Source of the DNA: an uncultured cyanobacterium
Lineage (GTDB): Bacteria; Cyanobacteriota; Cyanobacteriia; Cyanobacteriales; Nostocaceae
Direction of reading: 5' to 3'
Assembly (NCBI GenBank): GCA_903903925.1
Contig: CAIVAU010000218.1
Coordinates: 1 to 40,386, forward strand
DNA length: 40,386 bases
Under the pieces are notes generated by a model, which saw only the letters and a list, made by a program, of their open reading frames with translations, was not told the DNA's origin and made no database searches. Position 1 is the stretch's first letter. The number at the start of each line of letters is the position of its first letter. This document shows, one piece after another, positions 7,131-16,126 of this stretch. Made by a program: the position numbers and the translations under genes.

Positions 7131-8777
7131 ATGAAAAAATTAGGGAAGTATCTGCTGGCTAGTTCAGCCATTTTCGGCACAATGCTAGTTGTTAGTGCGA
7201 CAGCGGTTGCAGGGGAAACACCAACAACCACGCAAACAACTCCAGAAGAAAATGCTGTTGGGCAAGTCACCTCAGTGTCTGCGCTATCGGACGTGCAACC
7301 CACAGACTGGGCATTCCAAGCGTTGCAGTCATTAGTAGAGCGCTATGGTTGTATTGCTGGCTACCCAAATGGAACTTACCGAGGTAATCGGGCGATGACG
7401 CGATATGAGTTCGCTGCTGGGTTGAATGCTTGTCTAAACAGAGTTAACGAATTAATTGCTACTGCTACAAGCGATGTGGTAAAGAAAGAAGATTTAGCCA
7501 CACTACAAAAATTGCAAGAAGAATTCTCAGCAGAACTGACGGCACTACGTGGTCGTGTAGATGCATTAGAAACCAAGACTGCTGAGTTAGAAGCACATCA
7601 GTTCTCGACTACTACTAAACTCGTAGGTGAAGCAATCTTCGCGGTAACTGATGCCTTTGGAAGTAGCGCAGGGAGCAGGAATAATGCTGTCTTTCAGGAT
7701 AGAGTACGTTTAGACTTACAAACCAGCTTTACAGGTCAAGACATGCTGCATACCCGTTTAGCCACTGGTAATGCGAGAAAATTCGACCTAGGAACGTCTA
7801 CATTTAGTGGCAGAAACACCTCTGAAGGCACTCAAACCTTTGATATTACTGGGAATGGAGACACCAATAGTAATAACAGTGTCTCAGTAGATTGGTTAGC
7901 ATATTTCGTCCCCATCGGACCTACGCGAGTATACGTTGCAGGTTTTGGAGGAATTCAGAGCGATTACGTTCCTACTATTAACCCTTTCTTTGAAGACACG
8001 GACGGTGGGAACGGTGCTTTGTCTGCCTTTGCTTCTGAAAGTCCCATCTATCGGATCGGTGGTGGCGCTGGTGCAGGCATAAACATTAACTTTGGTAAGG
8101 CTGGTGGTGTCCTTCAACAAAGTTCACTCACTTTGGGTTACTTGGCATCCTCAGCGAATAATCCAGGTCCAGGAACGGGTCTATTCAATGGCAATTATGC
8201 AGCCCTAGGACAGTTTAATGTTAATCTTGGCGATCGCCTAGAATTAGCTGCAACCTACGTTCATGGATATCATAGTGCAGGTAGCGCCTTATTTGACGCA
8301 GGTGGAATTGTACCCTCAAACCCAGGTGCAGCGGGTCTTCCAACAGGTGTAGTGGGTACTGCACAAGCCAACACTCTAGCGAATCCATCTTCAAGTAACT
8401 CATACGGTGTAGAGGCAGCGTTTAAAGTCAGTGACAAAATCTCCATCAGTAGCTTTTTCTCCTATCACAACATTAGTGGAGAAACTGGTACGAATCGTAA
8501 CTATGAAGCTTGGAGTTACGGGGCTGGGGTAGCCCTACCTGATTTTGGTCAGAAGGGTAATGTCTTAGGTCTTTTTGCTGGTGCCGAACCCTATGCTTTT
8601 GGCAAAGGAAGAGGAGGCGGTAACGATATCCCATTACATGTGGAAGGGTTCTACAAGTATCGCTTGAGTGACAACATCTCTATTACTCCTGGTGTTATTC
8701 TATTGACCTCTCCTGGTCAAAATAGCGGCAACAAAGATGCAGTTATCGGTACTATCAGAACGACATTCACCTTTTAG
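7131..8777 (+). CDS. SLH-domain OprB-type outer-membrane porin
   Basis: 548 residues from the ATG at 7131, which has GAGGAG at 7122-7127; a longer GTG frame from 7101 lacks a site. A signal peptide (MKKLGKYLLASSAIFG..., cleavage after ATAVA at about 27) is followed by an SLH motif (about 45-100: LSDVQPTDWAFQALQSLVE, then YPNGTYRGNRAMTRYEFAAG). A periplasmic coiled coil follows (about 105-150) and then a C-terminal beta barrel ending in Phe (RTTFTF). This is the standard cyanobacterial porin architecture, in which the SLH domain binds the cell wall and the barrel passes small solutes or iron. The gene is monocistronic with a long upstream region. Substrate specificity cannot be read from the sequence. 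Confidence 0.92.
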   Translation: MKKLGKYLLASSAIFGTMLVVSATAVAGETPTTTQTTPEENAVGQVTSVSALSDVQPTDWAFQALQSLVERYGCIAGYPNGTYRGNRAMTRYEFAAGLNACLNRVNELIATATSDVVKKEDLATLQKLQEEFSAELTALRGRVDALETKTAELEAHQFSTTTKLVGEAIFAVTDAFGSSAGSRNNAVFQDRVRLDLQTSFTGQDMLHTRLATGNARKFDLGTSTFSGRNTSEGTQTFDITGNGDTNSNNSVSVDWLAYFVPIGPTRVYVAGFGGIQSDYVPTINPFFEDTDGGNGALSAFASESPIYRIGGGAGAGININFGKAGGVLQQSSLTLGYLASSANNPGPGTGLFNGNYAALGQFNVNLGDRLELAATYVHGYHSAGSALFDAGGIVPSNPGAAGLPTGVVGTAQANTLANPSSSNSYGVEAAFKVSDKISISSFFSYHNISGETGTNRNYEAWSYGAGVALPDFGQKGNVLGLFAGAEPYAFGKGRGGGNDIPLHVEGFYKYRLSDNISITPGVILLTSPGQNSGNKDAVIGTIRTTFTF

Positions 8778-8856
8778 GTCTTAGCAGTTGAAAATTTCAC
8801 CAAAGTAGTCTAGGTAAATGCGCTTAGTTAAGAATTGTTGGTAGAGATTTCACACG

Positions 8857-8886
8857 TGTAGAGACGTTGCATGCAAGGTCTCTACA
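8857..8886. repeat. 30-base palindromic repeat downstream of porin
   Basis: It starts TGTAGAGACGTTGCA and is followed by TGCAAGGTCTCTACA, a palindrome with one mismatched pair (G8866 against G8877). This is a familiar cyanobacterial dispersed palindrome. It sits 80 bases after the porin stop and could end transcription or stabilise the mRNA. The rest of 8778-9040 shows no gene. Confidence 0.6.
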
Positions 8887-9040
8887 TCATTTGATGGTAG
8901 ATAGAGTGGTTTTCATCTGGTGATGGGGCATATTTATCTGACGAATATGCTCAGATATGGCTGATCAATATCCCAGAGGTTAGCAGCTCGACTGAAGTTA
9001 AGTTCTTCAGCCAGATTTCAATTGCCGGCGGGCTGACTGA

Positions 9041-9068
9041 TTCTATAGAAGTTATAATATCTATAGAA
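9041..9068 (+). promoter_or_regulatory. Toxin-antitoxin promoter with two operator half-elements
   Basis: The palindrome TTCTATAGAA (9041-9050) and a second copy ATCTATAGAA (9059-9068), 18 bases on, flank TATAAT (9053-9058), a good -10 box. A Shine-Dalgarno AGGAG at 9072-9076 precedes the antitoxin ATG. The layout fits repression by the antitoxin's own RHH dimer. Confidence 0.6.
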
Positions 9069-9082
9069 ACTAGGAGAAAAAG

Positions 9083-9430
9083 ATGGCAGGAAAAACCATT
9101 TCAGCCTATACAGACTCTGAAACCGCGTCCCGTGTAGGAACAATAGCCAAAGTAGAACAGAGAACCCAAGCCCAGATTGGGGGAATGGCATTGAAATTGT
9201 TTGTTTCTTTACCAAAAGAGGCAAGGGAGGCATTATGGCAAATTGAAACAATGGGAAATGGACAAGACTGGGAATCCCTGATGAATGAGGTAACAAGGAC
9301 TGTATTAAATGTTCAATACAGATTAGCATCTCAACAGGTGATAGAACAGATGAAGGTAGAGAAACTGGGAGATTTGGATAGTGAAGATGAGATTTTACTT
9401 GCAGCAGTCAATTTAACCTGTGGTGAGTAA
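9083..9430 (+). CDS. Antitoxin of a PIN-type toxin-antitoxin pair
   Basis: 115 residues; start fixed by AGGAG at 9072-9076. The N-terminus (KTISAYTDSETASRVGTIAK, then a helix TQAQIGGMALKLFVSLP) looks like an RHH-type DNA-binding domain. The acidic C-terminal part (LGDLDSEDEILLAAV) would be the toxin-binding tail. The toxin gene overlaps its 3' end by 11 bases, typical of translational coupling in type II systems. The promoter carries a pair of palindromes around its -10 box. The antitoxin should neutralise the toxin and repress the operon. Confidence 0.75.
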   Translation: MAGKTISAYTDSETASRVGTIAKVEQRTQAQIGGMALKLFVSLPKEAREALWQIETMGNGQDWESLMNEVTRTVLNVQYRLASQQVIEQMKVEKLGDLDSEDEILLAAVNLTCGE

Positions 9431-9950
9431 GAAATTATGTTTGTGTCTAGATCTCAATATTTGGTGTGCTGCTTTGCTATCCCAGAAAAAAGGACGGTCG
9501 GGGACATCAAGTCAAAGACTTGTGGAGATAGTGAAAGAAGGCAAAAGTTCTTTAGGGGAAGTTCAATTAATCATATCTTGGGGAATGCTTAATCGTTTGA
9601 GCAAAGTGTTAGAAAAAGATTTAGGTGTATCTTATGCTGCAACGATGATGTATATTAATACGATTCGAGGCTATGCAAAGCTAGGAGTATCACTCACTTT
9701 AGGTGGTACGGGTGTAACTCCAATTCAAGATACAGAGGACGCGCACGTTCTGGAGACAGCTTTAGCAGGACTTGCTAACGTATTAGTCACAGCTAATTTC
9801 AAAGATTTTTTATGTAATGATACACAATTAATAATTCCCCAACGTCACGCTATTTATATTGCCCCTAATCATCGTTTTCACATTGTTCATCCTTATTTAA
9901 TGACGGATTGGCTTCATCAGGGTCAAATGCCGGAATTAGTTGAAAATTAA
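9420..9950 (+). CDS. PIN-domain-like toxin
   Basis: 176 residues, starting at tandem GTG codons (9420 or 9423) inside the antitoxin's end. The first acidic residue lies in LCLCLDLNIWCAAL (the DxN of PIN toxins). The region DTEDAHVLETALAG supplies further acids, and LVTANFKDFL matches the usual PIN C-terminal TxxxxDF element. PIN proteins are Mg-dependent RNases. The position after an RHH antitoxin with overlap supports a type II system. The C-terminal tail (about 140-176) is longer than in minimal VapC proteins. RNA target unknown. Confidence 0.78.
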   Translation: MVSKKLCLCLDLNIWCAALLSQKKGRSGTSSQRLVEIVKEGKSSLGEVQLIISWGMLNRLSKVLEKDLGVSYAATMMYINTIRGYAKLGVSLTLGGTGVTPIQDTEDAHVLETALAGLANVLVTANFKDFLCNDTQLIIPQRHAIYIAPNHRFHIVHPYLMTDWLHQGQMPELVEN

Positions 9951-9976
9951 ATGAGACTCAGTATTGTAGTACTAAG

Positions 9977-10056
9977 GTAGGGTGGGTTAGCGATAGCGTA
10001 ACCCGCCTAAACATTATAGGATAGGCGGTGCGTTACACTCCGTTAACGCACCCTAC
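9977..10056. repeat. Multi-hairpin repeat between convergent genes
   Basis: The outer arms GTAGGGT and ACCCTAC enclose two stems: GGGTTA (9984-9989) with TAACCC (9999-10004), and TGCGTTA (10029-10035) with TAACGCA (10044-10050). This is a well-known style of cyanobacterial dispersed repeat. Here it separates the toxin gene from kdpC, which converges on it, so it could serve as a bidirectional terminator. Confidence 0.65.
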
Positions 10057-10097
10057 AAGAGATGCGATCAGATCGCGATATAACCCGCTGGCACTTT

Positions 10098-10727
10098 TTA
10101 GCTACCAGGCTTCGAGTTATCCAGAGCCAGATTCAGTTTGAGGACGTTGATCCGAGGTTCCCCCAAAATTCCGAATTGCCGCCCTGTAGTATTTTGGCTC
10201 ACTAACTTTTGAACTTCTGCTACGGGAATGTTGCGGGCTTTAGCCACGCGAGGCACTTGCAGGTTGGCATTAGCGATGGAAATGTCAGGATCAAAGCCAG
10301 AACCTGAGTTAGTCACGGCGTCAACAGGCACAAGGACGTCTGCGGCTAAACCATTTTCTTTACGGTAGGCAGCGACTGCATCTTTGACTCCATCAATTAA
10401 TTTTTTGTTGGTGGGACCATAATTGGTAGCACCACTTTGAGCCGCATTATAGGGTTCAGGCTTGTCAGTAGTACCCGTTTTATTGGTAGCGCTCGGACGA
10501 GGATGGAAGTACTTGGGAGCCGTGAAGTTCTGAGCAATGAGTTCAGAGCCAATCACCTTACCATTGATGGTAATTAAACTGCCTTGAGCCTGGTGGGGGA
10601 AAATGACGTTTGCAACGACTGTTGTCAAGAGGGGATAGATGATACCACAAAGGATGATAAACCAGATGGCAGTAGTGATTGCAGGTATCAGTAGACTGAC
10701 AAAGGATGAACGAGATTGAACTGTCAT
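10098..10727 (-). CDS. kdpC: K+-transporting ATPase subunit KdpC
   Basis: 209 residues. A single N-terminal membrane segment (about 12-45: LLIPAITTAIWFIILCGII) is followed by a periplasmic domain with the family signatures FHPRPSA, NYGPTN and VTNSGSGFDPDIS, and the late helix VPRVAKARNIP. KdpC assists K+ binding and assembly of the high-affinity KdpFABC pump. It is the last gene of the kdp cluster, 26 bases after kdpA. Its length is in the normal range. Nothing is missing. Confidence 0.95.
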   Translation of the reverse strand: MTVQSRSSFVSLLIPAITTAIWFIILCGIIYPLLTTVVANVIFPHQAQGSLITINGKVIGSELIAQNFTAPKYFHPRPSATNKTGTTDKPEPYNAAQSGATNYGPTNKKLIDGVKDAVAAYRKENGLAADVLVPVDAVTNSGSGFDPDISIANANLQVPRVAKARNIPVAEVQKLVSQNTTGRQFGILGEPRINVLKLNLALDNSKPGS

Positions 10728-10753
10728 GTCTGAATTATGAATGATGAATTGTG

Positions 10754-12466
10754 TTAAAAAGTCTTACCAGCAGCTAGCTCGAAATGCTCTGCTATGGGGC
10801 CAAGTGCAAGGGCTGGGAAGAAAGTCAACCCACCAACAATTAAAATCGACGCCAGTATCAGTATCCCAAAGAACACAGTATTTGTGGACATGGTGCCAGT
10901 CGTCTTGGGAACCCGAGGTTTAAGAGCCAAACTGCCAGCAACAGCTAGCATAGGCAGTACAGGAGCCAAGAACCGTCCCACCAAGATCGCTAACCCTAGG
11001 GTCGTGTTGTAGAAAGGAGTATTGCCATTCAACCCGGCAAAGGCTGACCCATTGTTGGCTGATGTTGACGTGTAGGCATATAAAATCTCACTAAACCCGT
11101 GGGCATCAGGGTTACCTAAACTGTCTAGTGCTTTAGGCCAAACTAGAGCCAGTCCACACCCGATTAAAATAATAAAAGGATGGGCCAGGAGAGCCAGGGA
11201 GACAAGTTTGACTTCTTTGGCCTCAATTTTCTTGCTCAAAAACTCTGGGGTGCGCCCCACCATCAACCCGATGAGAAAGACTGTGACGGCAGCGTACATA
11301 ATCAGGGTAATCAACCCAACGCCCTTACCGCCAAACACAACGTTGAGCAGCATTTCTGAGAGGGCGGCAAAGCCTCCTATAGGTGTGAGACTATCATGCA
11401 TGGCATTGACGCTTCCCGTAGTGGCAGCTGTCGTAGCGGTGACAAATAAGCCAGTCTGGGCAATGCCAAACCGTACCTCCTTGCCTTCAAAGTTACCACC
11501 GCTTTGCAAGGATGAGAGGGTTTGGTCAGCCCCTACTTGGGTTAACAACGGGTTGCCAATTTGTTCGGCAGGCAACACCATAACTAAAAACCCAATAAAT
11601 AAACTTGCAAACACCCCAAAGAATATCCATCCTTGCCGCCGTGCCCGTACCATTGTCCCGAAGGTGTAGGTCAGTGCTGGGACAATCAGCAACATTGACA
11701 TGATCTCCAGGGTATTCGTTAGGGGAGTTGGATTTTCAAATGGGTGTGCCGAATTCTGACCAAAAAAGCCACCACCGTTGGTGCCAATTTGCTTAATTGA
11801 CTCTAGAGCAGCAACGGGACCACGAGCAATGGTTTGAGTTGCCCCTTCTAGGGTGGTGGCAACTGCAGCCGGATCTAAAGTTTGAGGGACTCCCTGCCAA
11901 ACATAAACCAGTGCCAGCACGAAACTAATTGGCAAAAATAACCGATAAATTGCTCGGGTCACATCCACCCAAAAGTTGCCCAGATTGTTGGTACCAGCTT
12001 GACTCAAGGCCCGGATCACGGCTACCCCAGCAGCTAAACCAGTCGCCGATGAGGTGAACATCAAACAAGTGATCATGACCATCTGATTGAAGTAGGAAAG
12101 CGTCGTCTCACCACCGTAATTTTGCCAATCGGTATTGGTTACAAACGAAATCGCTGTGTTAAAGGCGAGATCTGGAGTTGGTGCTGGATGAATGTTATCT
12201 GGATTGAAAGGCAAAATGTCCTGGAGTCTAAGTGTTGCATAAAATAACAGCACGAAGACTAAGTTGGAAAGTACGATCGCCTGGCTATAACGTTGCCAGG
12301 TCATTTGTTCCTGAGAATTAATCCTGAGAAAGCGATAAGTGTATCGCTCCAGTATGGTGTCATTTTCATCCGTAAAAATCTTAATGAGATATTTACCTAT
12401 CGGTACAACAAAACCAAAACCGATGATCAAGAGAATGATCACCACTTGCAAGATGTTGAATATCAT
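10754..12466 (-). CDS. kdpA: K+-transporting ATPase channel subunit KdpA
   Basis: 570 residues, polytopic. All four pore-loop signatures are canonical: VTNTDWQNYGGETTLSYF, IGTNGGGFFGQNSAHPFENP, SVNAMHDSLTPIGG and STSANNGSAFAGL. KdpA carries the K+ selectivity filter of the KdpFABC pump, and its length matches the family. It is transcribed after kdpB and kdpF, with a 27-codon membrane microprotein gene just upstream (13-base gap). The gene order B-F-A-C differs from the E. coli order F-A-B-C. A second, diverged kdpA lies at 26548-28248. Confidence 0.96.
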   Translation of the reverse strand: MIFNILQVVIILLIIGFGFVVPIGKYLIKIFTDENDTILERYTYRFLRINSQEQMTWQRYSQAIVLSNLVFVLLFYATLRLQDILPFNPDNIHPAPTPDLAFNTAISFVTNTDWQNYGGETTLSYFNQMVMITCLMFTSSATGLAAGVAVIRALSQAGTNNLGNFWVDVTRAIYRLFLPISFVLALVYVWQGVPQTLDPAAVATTLEGATQTIARGPVAALESIKQIGTNGGGFFGQNSAHPFENPTPLTNTLEIMSMLLIVPALTYTFGTMVRARRQGWIFFGVFASLFIGFLVMVLPAEQIGNPLLTQVGADQTLSSLQSGGNFEGKEVRFGIAQTGLFVTATTAATTGSVNAMHDSLTPIGGFAALSEMLLNVVFGGKGVGLITLIMYAAVTVFLIGLMVGRTPEFLSKKIEAKEVKLVSLALLAHPFIILIGCGLALVWPKALDSLGNPDAHGFSEILYAYTSTSANNGSAFAGLNGNTPFYNTTLGLAILVGRFLAPVLPMLAVAGSLALKPRVPKTTGTMSTNTVFFGILILASILIVGGLTFFPALALGPIAEHFELAAGKTF

Positions 12467-12479
12467 AGAAATTTTTTCC

Positions 12480-12563
12480 TTACAGCCGCTCGAAAGCTTT
12501 AATTAACCCGAAAAGACTGACAAAGCCAACTAAAATCAGTCCGATAAAAATTACGTCGTTCAT
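12480..12563 (-). CDS. 27-residue membrane microprotein before kdpA
   Basis: A short frame starting ATG AAC GAC GTA and ending CGG CTG TAA. It encodes MNDVIFIGLILVGF, then a short stretch ending KAFERL: one transmembrane helix with a basic/amphipathic tail. It lies 13 bases upstream of kdpA, just where E. coli has kdpF, but a better KdpF is encoded separately at 12786-13040. It therefore looks like a second KdpF-like small subunit or a leader peptide. The Shine-Dalgarno is weak (GGTTA). Reading as a gene is an inference from position, hydrophobic pattern and the clean start/stop. Confidence 0.5.
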   Translation of the reverse strand: MNDVIFIGLILVGFVSLFGLIKAFERL

Positions 12564-12579
12564 GGCTTAACCAAAATAA

Positions 12580-12785
<206 letters not shown>

Positions 12786-13040
12786 TTAGAAGCGTTCCGG
12801 TTGTAACATGACCATCATCAGATAAATAGCCAGTCCCACTGTCACGAGTCCTAGCAACCCAATCGCATAAGCATTCACTCGCGAAATTGTTCCTCCTGTT
12901 GCTGCCAAGACGGTGGGGGCAATGACTAGGTTTAGCAACAGAGCAACAAAGAGTTTTAAGGGAAGGGAACGTCGCCCTTGAGATGGCAGTACTGGAGTTA
13001 TATCGCTCAATTGAGTTTGGATCTCATTAATTATCTTCAC
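12786..13040 (-). CDS. kdpF: K+-transporting ATPase subunit KdpF, extended form
   Basis: 84 residues from a GTG start with a strong AGGAGG site (13051-13056 on the complementary strand, 10 bases away). The C-terminal 30 residues (AYAIGLLGLVTVGLAIYL, then MLQPERF) are the KdpF helix with its typical PERF end; KdpF stabilises the KdpFABC complex. The first half adds a charged N-terminus and a second hydrophobic segment (LPLKLFVALLLNLVIAPTVLA) that may act as a signal or second TM. Extended KdpF-like proteins are known from cyanobacterial kdp operons, where the name kdpG has been used. The gene follows kdpB by 98 bases. Confidence 0.82.
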   Translation of the reverse strand: MKIINEIQTQLSDITPVLPSQGRRSLPLKLFVALLLNLVIAPTVLAATGGTISRVNAYAIGLLGLVTVGLAIYLMMVMLQPERF

Positions 13041-13138
13041 AGATGAAACACCTCCTGAACGTATTTATAGTGATTTTCGATTGGGTGGAGTATATTAAAC
13101 CGCAGATGAATGAACGCAGTAGCGCTATAGATGGCAGA

Positions 13139-15235
13139 CTATGCTAATCCCACAGCAGCAACGATCATATCGATGATTTTGATGCCGAAAAATGGAGCTA
13201 TTATACCGCCAACTCCATAGATGTAGACGTTGCGTCGCAACAATTGATCGGCTGTCAAAGGTCGGAATTTGACACCCTTAAGTGCTAGCGGAATCAGGGC
13301 TGGGATAATTAAAGCGTTGAAGATCAAGGCAGAGAGAACTGCTGATTGCGGACTTGCCAGAGCCATAATGTTCAAGCTACTGAGTCCTGCGGCAGCAAAG
13401 ATGGCGGGAATAATCGCAAAGTATTTGGAAATATCGTTAGCGATAGAAAAGGTGGTCAATGCACCTCGGGTAATCAGCAACTGCTTACCTATCGTGACGA
13501 TATCAATTAGCTTTGTTGGGTCAGAATCCAAATCCACCATGTTTGCGGCTTCTTTGGCAGCTTGAGTACCGGAGTTCATTGCTACACCGACGTTTGCCTG
13601 AGCTAAGGCTGGAGCATCGTTGGTACCATCCCCAGTCATCGCTACTATTTTGTTCTGTGCTTGTTCAGCCTGAATCACTCTCATTTTATCTTCTGGCGTG
13701 GCTTCGGCAATAAAGTCATCCACACCAGCTTCTTCGGCAATGACAGAGGCGGTAATTCTGTTATCCCCTGTCAGCATGATGGTGCGAATACCCATCCGCC
13801 GCATCTGGTCAAATCGTTCGTGAATACCAGGTTTGACAATATCTTTAAGATAGATAATTCCGTAGATATCTCCTTCTTTGCAGACTGCAAGCGGAGTACC
13901 CCCTAGCCGCGAAACCCGTTCGTACGCTTGATCTAACTCTGGAGATATGGAGCCACTGCGCGATCGCACAAACCCTTTGACAGCTTCAACTGCTCCCTTA
14001 CGAACCTGTACCCCATTTGGCAAGTTCGTTCCACTCATGCGGGTTTTAGCCGTGAACTCAATTCCTTCTGCTTTATTTTCATCAAAATCGACTGTTGATC
14101 CTAAGCGATTTGCTAAGACAACGATAGATTTCCCCTCCGGCGTCTGGTCAAAAACACTAGCAGCTAAAGCCACTTGAGCTAGTTCCTTCTCGGAATGACC
14201 GTTCACGGGTATGAACTCTTCGGCTAAACGGTTGCCGAGGGTAATCGTACCTGTTTTATCTAGAATCAGGGTATTGACATCTCCACACGCCTCAACGGCC
14301 CTCCCGGAGGTCGCAATCACATTAAACTGGGCTACCCGATCCATCCCAGCAATTCCGATCGCACTCAGTAATCCACCAATGGTGGTAGGAATCAATGCCA
14401 CCAATAGGGAAATCAAAGTGGCAATGCTCACTGGATTACCCCGATAGTTCGCGATCAGGGGAAGTATAGCCACCACCACCAAAAAGATTAAGGTGAGTGC
14501 TGCCAATAATACTGTCAAGGCAATTTCATTGGGTGTTTTCGTCCGTTCTGCCCCCTCCACCAAGGCAATCATCCGATCAATGAACCCTTGACCTGGATCA
14601 GCCGTGACACGGATCGTCAATTCATCTGAGAGAATGCGCGTACCACCTGTCACAGAACTGGAAATGTCTGTACCTGGTTCCTTGAGGACTGGTGCTGATT
14701 CCCCTGTAATGGCGGATTCATCCACTGAGGCGATACCTTGAACCACTTCCCCATCAGCGGGGATAATGTCACCAGCAATGACTTGTACTAGATCGCCTTT
14801 GCGCAGATTAGTGGAACTCACTTCCTGCACTGAACCATTGGGCGAAAGTCTGCGAGCTGTGGTGTCTGACCTAGTTGCTCGGAGTGCATCCGCCTGCGCT
14901 TTACCCCGTCCTTCTGCTACTGCTTCGGCAAAGTTAGCAAAAACGACGGTGAAAAACAAAATCACAGTAATCAGAAAATTGTAAAAATGTTGATCTCGTC
15001 CAGGCGTTGATCCAAACAAGTTTGGATCAATAGCTGTTAAAGCGGTAATAATAGTCCCAACCCAAACCACAAACATGACTGGGTTTCTGACCATAATTCG
15101 GGGGTCCAGCTTAGCGAAAGACTCCCGAATTGCTCTGGAGTAGAGGCCAGTCGTATCAACCTTTGCCGTATGCTGCCGCGAGGATCGTGGACCTTTAGTA
15201 GGTGGATGAGGTGTTGTAGCAGATGATAAAGTCAT
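13139..15235 (-). CDS. kdpB: K+-transporting ATPase catalytic subunit KdpB
   Basis: 698 residues, P-type ATPase. The phosphorylated Asp326 lies in ILDKTGT. The actuator motif TGES is at 177-180, and the hinge MTGDGTNDAPAL and LTGDN are present. Membrane helices are in the expected places and the length is normal. KdpB hydrolyses ATP to drive K+ through KdpA. Ser180 of TGES corresponds to the E. coli KdpB serine (Ser162) whose phosphorylation inhibits the pump. The gene begins the B-F-A-C cluster. The upstream region is about 540 bases to the next repeat and contains inverted repeats; a weak GGA lies before the ATG. Confidence 0.97.
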   Translation of the reverse strand: MTLSSATTPHPPTKGPRSSRQHTAKVDTTGLYSRAIRESFAKLDPRIMVRNPVMFVVWVGTIITALTAIDPNLFGSTPGRDQHFYNFLITVILFFTVVFANFAEAVAEGRGKAQADALRATRSDTTARRLSPNGSVQEVSSTNLRKGDLVQVIAGDIIPADGEVVQGIASVDESAITGESAPVLKEPGTDISSSVTGGTRILSDELTIRVTADPGQGFIDRMIALVEGAERTKTPNEIALTVLLAALTLIFLVVVAILPLIANYRGNPVSIATLISLLVALIPTTIGGLLSAIGIAGMDRVAQFNVIATSGRAVEACGDVNTLILDKTGTITLGNRLAEEFIPVNGHSEKELAQVALAASVFDQTPEGKSIVVLANRLGSTVDFDENKAEGIEFTAKTRMSGTNLPNGVQVRKGAVEAVKGFVRSRSGSISPELDQAYERVSRLGGTPLAVCKEGDIYGIIYLKDIVKPGIHERFDQMRRMGIRTIMLTGDNRITASVIAEEAGVDDFIAEATPEDKMRVIQAEQAQNKIVAMTGDGTNDAPALAQANVGVAMNSGTQAAKEAANMVDLDSDPTKLIDIVTIGKQLLITRGALTTFSIANDISKYFAIIPAIFAAAGLSSLNIMALASPQSAVLSALIFNALIIPALIPLALKGVKFRPLTADQLLRRNVYIYGVGGIIAPFFGIKIIDMIVAAVGLA

Positions 15236-15780
15236 ATTCCAAAATTTATGAGAAATGAAAAAGTATTGTGCTGTATAAGTACCTCAACTTAAATAAACGG
15301 CAGCCTTTAGTATTCTCCAGACCTAGATGTACAGTGGGTCTCAGGACAGCCCTTTATTTTTGGCTAGACTACAACTACAAAGAGCCTTACAGTATCCAGC
15401 GAAAATAGCCATATTTTAAGGCTATACATTTTGCGGCTCCGAAGTAGATTTATGTATAAAATTCACAGTCTTAACCTGCAATAACACATCAATTTCCGAT
15501 CAATTAATTGATACTAAATTTTATTTAATATTTTTTTTAACCAAAAGTCAAGATAGATATTGTATTTATCAACTCCAGTTATAGGCAGGTATTCTTTTAG
15601 AAAAAGAAACCTATATTTTTAGATATATATATTCTTGTTATATATCTGGAGATATAATGACTGATTAAACAATGATTTAACTCGGAAATTGACCAGAGGA
15701 TGCTTCAAAGTATTATTCGCCTAGTATTCTTCTCTATCAATGCTATAATCAGCACTAATTTCATACTTTAAGGATAGACG
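15236..15780 (-). promoter_or_regulatory. Long leader/promoter region of kdpB
   Basis: There is no gene in these 545 bases. Two dyads stand out: ATAGCC (15405-15410) with GGCTAT (15420-15425), and AGATATATA (15621-15629) with TATATATCT (15639-15647). The second is AT-rich and could be an operator or part of the promoter. I looked for a ydaO-type (c-di-AMP) riboswitch core and did not find one. Confidence 0.35.
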
Positions 15781-15789
15781 TCACGCCCC

Positions 15790-16010
15790 TTCTCCCAAGG
15801 GAGACACTACGCGAACGGGGAAGTCAAAAGTCAAAATTAAGCCCCATAAATAAATTCAGGGGCTTGTAACAATGACGTAGTATTTCTTGCTCTACGCGTC
15901 GTGAAATACATTTCTTTTTGTTTTCCATAAATAAATTTAGGGGCTTGAATCCTTTTTTCTTTTGACTGTTGAATTTGAGCAAAGCGAGCGGTCACTTGCT
16001 TCTCGCTCAT
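15790..16010. repeat. Dispersed repeat, family A copy 2
   Basis: It contains AAGTCAAAAGTCAAAA (about 15821), the stem GCCCC-ATAAATAAATTCA-GGGGC, a second CCATAAATAAATTTAGGGGC, GTATTTCTTGCTCTACGCGTC (related inversely to the block in copy 1 at 1890-1910) and TTTTGACTGTTGAATTTGAG. The layout matches 1796-1995. A short reading frame on the minus strand here is only repeat sequence. Confidence 0.6.
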
Positions 16011-16126
16011 TCAAAATTATAAATTCAAACATTTTCACCCACGGCTCAAGCCTTTGACTTTGGACAGTGAGTAAAGGGTATGGGGAAACTTTCTCGCTTT
16101 TGCTATCCGTTTTTAGTGGGAGTTTT

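Noticed and set aside
15236..15780. c-di-AMP (ydaO-type) riboswitch before kdpB
   Set aside because: No conserved core elements were found by eye in the minus-strand leader; only simple dyads are present.
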